NCBI GenBank assembly: GCA_036346405.1
Contig: CM070562.1
Span: 101,728,784 to 101,792,783 of the forward strand
Direction of reading: 5' to 3'
Origin: Phyllostachys edulis
Taxonomy: Eukaryota > Streptophyta > Magnoliopsida > Poales > Poaceae
DNA: 64,000 nt
Shown: positions 22,033 through 33,299 of the stretch, one piece after another
Layout of the letters: each line of letters begins with the position of its first letter
How positions within the stretch are numbered: the first letter of the stretch is position 1
The notes under the pieces: model-generated
What the model was told of the DNA's origin: nothing
Databases searched by the model: none
What the model saw: the letters and a program-made list of their open reading frames with translations, nothing else
Position numbers and translations under genes: made by a program

Positions 22033-22253
22033 TGGCATTGTTTTGCAGCGTATTTTCAAATGTGGCTCTTCTCACGTGGTATTTGCAAATGTGGCAGCCC
22101 GGACGAGTCTCACGCCACCACGTGTGCAATTCCGGTTGCCACTAGCCCGGAGAGGATTTGTCCGTGCGGTGCGCGTGTGGACGTGCCAAAATCCGTGCGC
22201 CCCTAACCCAGTTGCTTCTTCGCCTGACATGTGTCTCGTCTGCATTCCCACTG
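22033..22253. other. Short intergenic stretch, left flank of a solo LTR
   Basis: Contains two related words (tttcaaatgtggc and tttgcaaatgtggc) and nothing else I recognise. It is continuous with the sequence at 25512 once the solo LTR is removed. Confidence 0.4.
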
Positions 22254-22258
22254 CCCGG

Positions 22259-25200
22259 TGTCGGGACCCCGGGTATGCAACCCCAGGACCCTCTGTGTAT
22301 TCTGAACTAGTCCTATGATCAGTAGTTAGCTCACACAGTTGCAACATTGGTGTAATCATAACCACACAACCAAACAAAAGATGAAGCAGACAAATTAATA
22401 ATATTAAGCAAAAGAGACCTTATGGTCAAGTCTTACAACGGTTGCCACGCAGGGCTAGAGAAAACAGAGTAAACTTGCAGCGGAGAACAAAACATCTGGT
22501 GGAGGTCACCTAATATGCCCACCGGCAATCGAGTGAAGGACGTGACCTAATTCGCATAGTCTTCAAAGAAGTCTTCCTCGTAGAACTCATTGCTTCCAGG
22601 TTCTTCTTCAGCGACTGATTAACCTGGGGGCACAAAGCCGTGAGTACTTTGAATGTACTCAGCAAGTCGCAGAGAAATGTATGCAAGTAATATTCATGAA
22701 AGGTTTGACAAGGATAGCTTTATGGCTATTTTGCAGAAAGCAATATTTGATAGTAAATATAGTAAGTAGATTGCAAAGCACAATTTAAAAGATTAATACA
22801 TAAGTAATCAATTTTCTTTGAAACAACTAGTGAACACCCTGTTCACTTTCCAACCATCAACCATCTACAAGATTCGACCAAACCATTCCAATATTTTCGA
22901 CAAAAGTTCTACCCCTTGCGTGAAATCACGGGCATGTCCATAGCAGGGACACGGCTATTGAATAGTTTTACACTCTGCGAGAGGTTATGCGGCTTGACCC
23001 ACAAGACACGAATTCTCTAGTTTGTCCGGCATATATCTGTGCCACCGCTCACTACCTTAGGTAAGAAGTCTAAAGCACGTGACAAGGCTTTTACAAAGTT
23101 CTGTTTTGACTCAGTTTTGTTCGCTAAGGTTTCGCCTCTATCTGGCCCCCTTTTGCGCCGTTCCCAACCAAAACAGAACCGAACCAAGACATTGCTAATT
23201 AGTCAGCCAGGTCTATCCCAATCTAGACATGTGGTTGTATGGTTGAGGCCCAGATCAATGGTTCAAGGTTAAGTCCTTAGTTGGTTGCTCAGACGAGACA
23301 TTTCCACATTCCAAGTGTGCGTTACGGCACCCACCTTTTACCACCGCCCACTCGTCCGATCATAAATCATTTTTGTTCAACCCGGCCAAATGACCACCCT
23401 AGTCATGGCACAACATCTTTTAACAAAAGTGGCTCCGCCACGGTTCCATAATTTCCTTTAGTCAAGTTCAACTTTGTTGGGTTCAACCCAGCCAGAGGAC
23501 CACCCTAGTCCTGGCGCCACAAATTTTAGTTAAGATGACAACAAATGTCGTGGTCTCACACAGGACCACACCTCGTTTTAATCAGCAACACTAGCCGCTA
23601 CTACACAAGCCACATACCGGTGCGCTGGGGGTAAACTAATATTGAATGATTCAAGGCGAGACTGACGTCTACCAAAGCATGGCTAAGCAAACACGATACC
23701 CAAGTTGGTATTACAATAATGTCCATCTAATAATTAACCATCATAGGGTGTCCAAGGATTATGTCATTCAAGGATACATGTCGATCTCAATTCATCAAGG
23801 AGGTATAATGGCAATTAGGTAATTAACTACTCCCGAAACCATTTATTATAAAATTAGCAATGCCTGTTTATATAAAACAATATACTTTTATAAAGATGGG
23901 TTCAATATGATCAAAGGTCTACGACTTGCCTTCGTTGAAGAGTAGAGGTGCTTCGGTCGTCGGGTCTGCGAAATCTTCCGAAACGCCGGAATCTATACGT
24001 GCGAACAAAGCTAAATAAATAAAACAACTCTAAATAAAATCCAAATAAATACTAAATAAATACTAACAGGAAGAAAAGGATTTTATATGAGTTTAGAAAT
24101 TTGAATCACTCGAATCGGAGTTCGAATGAGAAAGTTATGGCCAAAGGAAGTTGGAAAAACACATAAAATGATGAAATGGAGATTTTCCTGATTTTCCGGA
24201 ATTATTTTCCTAAAGAAAATCCGAAAAATCCCCACTCGGCGCCGGCCCAGGCAGCAGCGTCGTGAGGGTGACACGGCGCCATCTTGGCGCGAGGTGGCGC
24301 CACAGTGGCGACCACGTGGGACGAGCGGCGGAGCGCTCGGCCTAATGGTCGCCGGTGAGCAGCATGGCGGCAGCGGCGAGGGCACCAAGAGAAGTCGCAA
24401 AAAGCTGATGCTCATGGCGGCGAGGACGCTGGCGGCACGGGAGGTCGGCGACGAAGGCGGAGCGGCGAGGCGGCGGCTCGGCAATGACGGGGGTTCCGGT
24501 GGGACTCGGGACGAGGAGGCGCAAGACGGGAAGGCCTTCTTGTCGGCGATGCGGTGGCGAGGTTGGCGGCGGAGGAGACTTGGCGGCGGCAGGTGTGGCG
24601 GAAGCTCCACGGCCGGGCGAGAAAACTCAATCGCGGCTTCGGAGGAGAGAGGGAAGAGAGGTGAGGAAAGAGAGAGGAGGGCGGTCGGTCCCTGCTCGCT
24701 TTATAAGCGGCAAGGCGGAGGAGGAGGAGAGGTCGCCGTGCTTCGCTTTAATGGCGGGCGGCGAGGCGCGCGGATTCACGGAGAAGGGGCGAAAAGGGGC
24801 GCTGACGGCGTGACAGAGAGGGGACGGTGCGGCCAAAGTTGGACAAGCGAGGCTAAGCGGCGATGACAGCATGCCATGCATTCACATTCGAGGCGCACTA
24901 AAGTCTTGCTAGTGGGAGGTAGGGATGACCGGGTGGGCGATGGGACAAGCGAGGCCCGCGTCGTCGGCAATGCAATGGCAAGCGGAACGGGAGGCGCGAG
25001 ACGCGAGCCGTCCGATTCGATTGGATGGTGGCGAAGAGCCTGAGCGGGCGAGGAGAGCGTCACATGAAAAAAAAAAAGCAGGAATGGGCCAAGAGGGAAT
25101 TCGACCCAAAAGGCTTAGGGGGGATTTCTAAGGATTTTGATTTTAGAAAATACCAGAAAAGCAAAAGCATTTTTAGAAAATAGCTTAAGCCGTCCAAAAA

Positions 25201-25506
25201 TTCTAGGAAAATTCACAGAAATCCCTTGAATTATTTAGAACTTAGTAAAAATATTTTCAGCTTAACTATTGCTTTTAGTTTTTGCAATTAATTATTTTTA
25301 ACTTAGGGCAAAAGGAAAAACCAAATTAAAATCCAACAAAACTCAACTTAAACCAACTTTAATTAGTTCAAGTTTTAATTAAGTCAAATTAAACTGCTTT
25401 TAAAATTCTAAATTACAATTTAAGCTTTGGCAAATTAATAAAACCAAATGGTTAATTTTTAAAGTTTTCAAAATTTTCAAAAACTCAGGAAAATAGGGAT
25501 GTTACA
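22259..25506 (-). mobile_element. Gypsy solo LTR, 3.2 kb
   Basis: Starts TGTCGGGACCCCGGG and ends GGGATGTTACA on the plus strand, which is minus orientation. It is flanked by a perfect 5-bp duplication cccgg (22254-22258 and 25507-25511). There is no primer-binding site on the left and no polypurine tract on the right, so it is a solo LTR. Its minus-strand end (gactagtt...cccggggtcccgaca) matches the end of the LTR at 17190-20622, so the families are related. A TATA box lies at 24699-24706. Confidence 0.92.
24699..24706 (-). promoter_or_regulatory. TATA box of the solo LTR
   Basis: TTATAAAG on the minus strand within GC-rich sequence, about 0.8 kb downstream of the LTR start at 25506 in the element's own sense. 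This is a normal place for a U3 core promoter in a 3-kb LTR. Confidence 0.5.
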
Positions 25507-25511
25507 CCCGG

Positions 25512-26130
25512 AAAGCATCGTGTCAGCACGACCACCATGCGGACAAAGGTGTGTCCGCACGGCCATCGCCCGGACAAAGGCATGTTCGCATGGCCACTGC
25601 CCAAACAAGGCGTGTCCGCATGTGCACCACTCAAACAAGCCGTGTCCACACAAGTGTTGCCCGGAGAAGCCTCCTGCCCACAACCATCGCACAGACTAGC
25701 GACATGTCGCCTGGCCGGACAGCTTTGCCGATCCCTCCTCACCCGGACCTCACCCATGCGCACCAGCCAGTCCTCCCTGCTCTAGATTCCCTGTCACCAT
25801 CCATCACTTCCCCCCCCACCGCCATCCATCACTTTCACACTTTATTCCATGTCGCGTCCTTGTCTCTGCATGCAGATGCATGCATGCAAGCCTCGTGCAC
25901 AGGACGGAATCCCATTCCTCCCGCCGCGGCAATAAATTCCGAGGCGGCGACGAAAGGGTTCACAAACTCTCATCCTCGCTCGCTCCATCCTCGCTTGCTC
26001 GCTTTCTCATTCTCGCTCGTTCTGTTGATTTCGTTTCGCAAATGATTAAGCATTATTTACAACCGTCAATAGCAGTCATGTTAGTAGGTAATTTTTTTTC
26101 TCGTACGTACTTTCTTTATTAATTGTGTAG
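25512..26130. other. 5' flank of the PMD pseudogene
   Basis: About 600 bp with five diverged copies of a 40-bp unit containing GGACAAAGGYRTGTCCGCAYG (25530-25690), then C-rich sequence. No domain recognised. It might be the promoter and leader of the following gene or a transposon end, but I see no terminal inverted repeats. Confidence 0.35.
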
Positions 26131-26790
26131 TTAGTAAATTAGTCATAGTGAAATGTTCATAGTTAATTAGTTGTACTTATTTAGGCGTACTTAAGTTAGT
26201 CATTTTCAAATTTTCGTAAGAAAATTTGTGAGTTTATTAGTCGCAACTAATTAGTCGTAGTTAAATTAATCTTACATAATTAATTAGTTGTAATTATTTA
26301 GGCATAGTTAATTAGTTATCAATTAATTAGTCGTAATTATTTAGTGTTAATTAATTAATTAGTCATAAATAATTAGTCGTAGTTAATTAAGTCTTAATTA
26401 TTTAGCCATCATTAATTTGTTGTAATTAATTTAGTCATAGTTAACCGTGCGTAATTAATTAGTCATAATTAATTGAGTTGCCTTATTAGTCGTAATTAAT
26501 TTTATGTAGTTAATCTATGGTAATAAATTAGTCGTAATTATTTTAGTGCTATTTAATTCATCGTAATTAAGTTAGTCTGAATAATGTAGTTGTCATTATT
26601 AAGTCGTAATTATTTATTTATAGTTCATTTGTCATAATTAATTAGTCGTGATTAATTTAGTCAAAAATAATTTTGTTGTGCTTAATTAGTCGTAATTAAT
26701 TTGATCGTAGTTAATTAGTGTATATTAATTTGTTGTTTGTATTTATTTGTAATTTTTAATTTGTAGTAATTTATCATCATTATCAATCTT
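26130..26790. repeat. AT-rich array of TTAGTCGTAATTAA-like units
   Basis: About 40 imperfect copies of a 12-16 bp unit (ttagtcgtaattaa, ttagtcatagttaa and close forms) over 660 bp, ending shortly before the PMD coding sequence. It is too irregular to be a classical satellite. In a spliced gene it would be 5' UTR or intron. Confidence 0.75.
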
Positions 26791-26799
26791 TTTACTAAT

Positions 26800-28998
26800 A
26801 ATATGTCTCTTCCATCTCTTGCAAGACATGCCTCTTCCGGAGTTTCTGGATCAACGAGGACGCTGATGGCCCTGTACCCCTCGTACTTCGGTCTGGGAGG
26901 GATTAATGGCAGCTGGACGGTCGCTACATCCCAATCCTTTGAGACACGGGCTTGTTGCCCTTTGCGAGGCTGCTCTCCTTCAGACGTCACTTCACCCGGG
27001 ATGACAGTCTGATGTCGGCACTTGTCGACAGGTGGAGACCTCAGACACACACCTTCCACTTTCGGTGGGGTGAGATGACGGTGACTCTCCAGGACGTCTC
27101 ATTCTTGATCGGTCTCCCGATCAAGGGTGAGCCACTTGTTCCAGGCTATTCGTCGGCGGACTGGAAGGCCTGGTTGGGGCATCGGTTTGGCATACCTGTC
27201 CTGGACAGTGCTCGTGGCGTCCCTCGAACTTGGCTGAGGAATTTCAGTCAATGCTCGGAGGATACACCTGACGAGGTTGTTAGAACGCACCTCGTCGCTT
27301 GCCTTCTTCATCTCTTTGGTTCGGTCCTGTTTCCCACCACACAGAGCGATTGTGTGTACCCCAACTTTGTCCGCATCGCCGAGTCTTTGGCTGATGAGGA
27401 GGCTAGGGCGATGCCTCAGTACTGTTGGGGATCAGCCGTTCTTTGTGCCACATACATGGGCTTGTGTGACGCTTTGCGGCGTGACACCGGTGTGAAACTG
27501 AGCCTTGTCATCTGTTACGTGCTCCTGTAGCTGTGGAGTTGGGAGCACTCCCCTGTTGGGTGGCCCTCCTTTGAGAAACTAGTGCACCCGTACCCCGAGT
27601 TACATGACCCGATAGACGGGCCCACTATGGGCTACCGGTGGACTGCTGCCTAGTTACACTGGGCCAAGAATAGACCGACGAGATGCTACTCATTGTTCCA
27701 CAACGAGTTTGAGTTGTTGGATGACAACGACATCATATGGGCTCCATGGAGCCCAGATTTCGTGAACATGGTAGCGCCACACGTGTTGTCCGTGCAATGC
27801 ACGCAGGATGCCAAATTATGAGCGACAACCTACCACCTAGTGTTTACACATATGGTGGAGCCTTATGCATCGCATCGTGTAATGCGATAGTTCAATTTGT
27901 ACTAGCTCGTGCCCCCTCCCGACGGAAGGATCCTGCAGCGAGCCGTCCACTTGTGAGTCCAACTCCATCCGAGTAATGTTTACACTTCATACCTACATCT
28001 GTTGTTCTAACATTAATCTTTCCAGAATGCCGACAATCGAGGGCAGGCTGACATGCTGAGCATTGGCAAGTAGTACAACATGAGTGGATTACGGCTTGGG
28101 CAGAGACGGTGTACATAGAGATCTTGTAGGATCAGTGACCATACAACGTACGGATATACTGTCAATACATCGAGTGGTACGTACCATAGTCATGCACTAG
28201 ACTCACCCGTCCTCCACCAGAGCGTCCGAAGTAGGAGACGCACCAGGAGAGGCTCCACCACTCGTTCAATCGACACAATGCTTCGCAGCGTGACGACACT
28301 GTAAAACACGTACAACCTTTGCTCGTTTCATTGATGATATTTCTACTATTTGTTACCGAACCAGTTATGTCTGTCACTTCAGTTGGAGCGGCTGCAGCGT
28401 ATTACAAGTGGATCGGAGACCGCCATCCACAGCCTAGAGCATACCGTACTAGGGCTTCTGAGCACTTTGAAGTACATCTTCGCGGAGTGTAAGAACTAAA
28501 TAAAGAACATGAGTTGCGGTCATTCGAGAGACGGCGTCCTACACGCTGCGCACTGAGTGGAGGGAACATGCTGACCTGCTAGGTCAGCATGGCCTAGTCA
28601 GACTAGTGAGCGTCTTAGCGCTTCCTGTTGGTCATCTGCGCTCCAGATCGGCGAGGAGGTAAGTTATGTACAAATTTATGTTTTGTTTTTTTATTCCGCC
28701 TTAGGTTCTGCTAACAACATGTCGTTCTCCAGCTGCATGTCCATCGGGATGCATCACTTTTGCTATCCATACCCCATACTCAGACTAGCGCTCCCCCTCA
28801 GTCTTCCACACTACACATCCGGGAGGTACGAGATGTTTAGTTTACGTCCTGAGTATTTATTTTGCCTAACATCATTATATCTTGCAGCCGTCAGTTGACC
28901 GCAGGGTGACGGCCATCCGTCAACTGATGAGGATACGACCCTCCCAGCTCCTGCCAGGGAGTAGTACACGGCGCCAGGGTTTGGACCGTGGCACCTAG
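26800..28998 (+). pseudogene. Plant mobile domain (PMD, MAIN-like) protein, main part
   Basis: The plus strand codes for a PMD protein of the MAIN-like/long-form PP7 homologue type. The best block (26952-27530) has LVDRWRPQTHTFHF, GEMTVTLQDVSFLIGLPI and EVVRTHLVACLLHLFGS. After an in-frame stop at 27530 the match goes on: LWSWEHSPVGWPSFEKL, PTMGYRWTAA, SLFHNEFELLDDNDIIW and APWSPDFVNMVAPH. Later exon-like blocks run to about 28998 (ASVDRR-type segment PSVDRRVTAIRQLMRIRP after a splice acceptor at 28887). A TGA also breaks the start (IPIL-stop-DTG). PMD genes occur with MULE transposons and as domesticated silencing factors. This copy has at least four stops and is dead. Confidence 0.8.
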
Positions 28999-31900
28999 GG
29001 CACCCACTGTCGGACCCAGGAGTAACACCCCCAAATCCTCTGTGTATAGTCCCATGATCAGTAGCTAGTTCACACAGTAAACAAATATGGTAACATCCAT
29101 AATTCGCATAACTTTATTAATAATCAACAGAGTTTATTACAAGAAAGGCTTACGAGCCAACAATAAAGAACACAACGGAAGACGATGAAAAAGTAGTAGA
29201 GCCCAGCTAATCTGCCACAGGCAATCGACTGGGGTAGCGGCCTAGTCGTCGCGATCCACACCAGTAGTGAAGTCCTTCTTCTCTGAAATTTATTTGCATT
29301 CAGCAAGGGTGAGCACAACTTCCGTGCTCGTAAGTTACACCCGATAACAGATTATAATGCACGCAAGGATATATCAAAGGAAGATTTATTGGTTGAATTT
29401 TCATAACGCAACGTTTTCTTTAAATATTTGTACTAAGTTCCAAAGCATTTATTCTATAACTAAAATTCATTTTATAAATTCTCAAGTTTTATAGTAGGAC
29501 AACCTCCATATAAAATATGGTGATGGATACCCTCCTATCACATGGCTAACTGCCCAATGTCCCAATTGGATAAACTATCCAAAACATTTGTGTCAAAATC
29601 ATTTTGAAAATAAAACCAAAGTCTAACTTTGAGTGGCTTTGCTCAGCATCTCCATGACTGTGAACACGACTATTTGAATAGTTTTACACTCTACAGAGGT
29701 TGTACAACTTTACCCACATAATGCAACTTCTCTAGTTTGTTTGGCATCCATCAATACCACCGCTCACTACCTTAGATAAGCAGTCTATAGCACATGCCAA
29801 GGCCTTTACAAGGCATCATTCCACCATAGTCCCGCCTCGCCAAGGTTTCGCTTCCTTTGGATTAACCATCCACCGGATTTAAGCCCCCTCTTGCGCCAGG
29901 TGGGAATACATAAAAGTAGGTCGTAAAGACACTCATGCAACTAGATGGCACGACGACAATGAAACGTTGCAAATTAGTTAGCCAGGTCCTGCCCATTCAG
30001 AACATGTGATAGTACGGTAGGGCTTAGCAAGATGCGGCTCGAAGACTGGTTCTTAACTGACTTGAATGACTTTCAAAATAACCACTAGGTCTTAACCGTA
30101 CCCAGATTGAGCCCGTGCATAAACCTGCTCCCACCAACTATCCATTTCGCACAAGTCCAAACCAATTTTTGATTTTATTTAATTTTTCATAACATTTGTA
30201 AACTTCTATGACACACTAATGCTATAGATACAATTTAAACAACATTTGATTTTTGGTTGTAAATTCCCAAGTCAAATATTTCAGGTCTAAGCATGGCTAA
30301 GCATAATTTTTTTTTCCAAAATGTTCTAGTTCATACTATTGCAAAAACTAGATTTTCATCTAAGGTGTCAAGGTAGATTTATTTCAATTTCAAGACTAGC
30401 AGTACAAAGGATTTAGGCATAACTATAATTTAGAAAGATGTATTTAAATTACATTGAATAGAAATAAGCATGCAATAATAATTTAAAATAATAGGATTCA
30501 AATATGATCAAAGATGTAACTTGCCTTGTTCAATTAGTTGTTGTTTTGAAACAATGTCAAAATCGGTCTCTCCGAAGTCATCGAAATTTATACGCGAAAA
30601 CAAGCTAAATTCAAACACAATTCAAATAAAATTCAAATAAACTCTAAAAATTATATAAATACTGAAAGAAAGGTATTGAATTTATATGAATTTAGGAACA
30701 AGAATTGATGGAATCGGAATTCGTATAAGAGAGAACGAACATCCAGAAGTTTGAATATCACATGAAATGATGGAAAATCCGAAAATGAACTATTCATTGG
30801 AAATCCTAATTCAGATTCAGATTTCAGAATAGAAATAGAAAAATACTTGTGTGTAAGAAATGGAGGGTCCACTTGAGAGAGAAACTGTGAGCACCCGGAT
30901 TTATTAAGCTCATAATACTTAGTCATCCAATTGACCCTAGTATTATCAACCAAATAAACCAGGTCTCGAGAGATGTATACTCCCGAATGCAAGATACATA
31001 CCTCACAACAAAAGAATGTATCAATTCCATACAACACATAGTACATAAGCAACAAACCAGAAGTTAATATTAAAGGAATAGGTTATTACAAAAGAGGGGC
31101 CTTCTGGCCAAATAACAACAAGAACTACTAAGATAACAGCGGAAGCAAAAGTGCCATAAAGATGGCTATAACACAAAGCCAATCGGTGTGCCTTAACCCT
31201 AGGCATCCGACCGACCGCCAAGCTAGTCGTCAAGAAGTCAAGAACACGCAAAGACAAAAGAGAGGCTCTTGGAGCTCACCTCTTTCTCTGCAACAAAAGC
31301 CACAAAAATACCACAACCACGGGCAGATGAGTACATAAAGTACTCCGCAAGACTTACGTGTGAGATAACAGAACTATAAATAGCTACATGCAAGCTTTAT
31401 TTAAGTGGATGAGGCTTTAGACTCATTTTAGCATAAAGCAAGTTTCATTTGCAATAACATAATAGATTGAAGGCAATTTGGCAAAGCATTTTAATTGTTA
31501 AAATAACAACGAGATAGTAACATAGTAACAACAACAAGAACAACCTGGAAGTGACTAACCCAAGTCACCACAACAATAGCATGAACTCCCCGTTCATACC
31601 AACCATGTCAAGTTTTAATTAAAGGTTGAGACTAGTTCTTGAATGACCTTACCAAGCATGTCCATAACCTAGGGCGAGGCTATTCAATAGTTTTAACCTG
31701 CGAGGGTGTACCAATGTACCCACACGCCGCATCGCCTTTCCTTTAAGCACACTACCTTTGGTATGCCAAGCACGGCTAAGTCCTACGAGACATTTCCAAT
31801 GGACGATGCTAATTACGAGCCGCTTCCCACGGGGACAAGGACACATTAGACAGCCTAACCGGTCTGCTAATGCTCCTCCCAACACCACACACACACATTA

Positions 31901-33299
31901 TTAAAACATACCCACCGACCACTCATAATTAACACCTTCCAAAGTACTTAGTCAAGAGAGGTCCCATATCCCCTCGTGTGGTTAGCACGCAAAGCGCTTG
32001 GCTTAGTGACCCAAGTACTTGGTCCTAGGGACCCAGCATACCACCACATTCCAAAACCGCACCATCCATCCAATATGCCCAAGTCTAAATCAATCTTTTA
32101 TTTTCAGTTTTTGATTTTACAATTAATCAAAGCACAAGTGCTGGACATATAGGAGTAATAATCAGTTTTGAGTGATCAAGACCATCGACTAAGTCGATGA
32201 TCGCCCATTACTACCGTTACTAAGCATGTCTAAGCAAGAGAAAACGCAACTACTAAGTGATAAGAGCTCATCCAACGAGCTCAAACCACAACAAATAACC
32301 TAGGCTCATTGGTAGTAGAGGATAAACAACTCCTACAGATTATGCAACTATAGGATTACTAGCGACATTTAACACAAAGTAGCATGCATACATAGAAGTA
32401 AAACAATATATTAACCTTTAAAGTAATGGGACGTTAGAGGGGATATGATCAAACTGCTTGCCTTGCTGATCTTGCTCAAGTTGTGGCAGAGGGTCACTCT
32501 CGGGATTACCACAAATGTCGAAACCTAACGGAAAAGCGATAAAGAACCGATAAGAACGATTTAAAGTAATCAAGGACAGCACAGCAAACGAACTCCAAAT
32601 ACTCTGAAATTTCTACAGCAGCAGGAGGATGATTTTTAGGAATTTTGCAATAAGAACCAATTGATTTGGATTCTCAATGCAAAAGTTATGAGCAAAACAA
32701 TTCTGCTCAAATTTCTAAAACACCAAACTGCACTATTCACTAATTTAATTATAAGGCAACATTTTCTAGAAAAGTGGTGATGCTGAGATTTTTACAGCAA
32801 AACCAGCACCTCATGAGATGAATAACACAATTGATTTCATGCCATTTGGAGCTAGATTGCACTTTCTACCATTTTTCAAAAACAAGAACTTGAACAAAAT
32901 TATAATGCACAAGTCCTCATTTTTATAACAGCAACATGCGCAAAACTAATTTTCACAGGGAGTTCATTAAATAGAGGAAACCAACAAAGTTGGTCTCACT
33001 CAAAAATAATCTACAGAGCATTAGTTATGTATTTTACATTTTAAGCATTAATTTGAGTGTATATTTAAAGTGAGTTTTAAAATCTAATGGCAAAACTGTG
33101 CTCTGAAGCTGAACTCAACTTACAATCATTTTAGGATTAAAGTCAAGTTCAAGACAGAGCTAACACAATTTGAATGACCTCATTTGGATTTAGAACGAAT
33201 TAGATATGAAATTTTGAAGTTATTACCTTTTTCAGTTGGCTAAAATAACAGTTCACTTGAAGTTCTAAAACCAGAAATACAAGGGAGGACGTGAGCCAC

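Noticed and set aside
24083..25131. Long open frames (175 and 190 residues) in GC-rich DNA
   Set aside because: They fall inside the U3 and transcribed part of the solo LTR 22259-25506, occur on both strands at once and show no domain.
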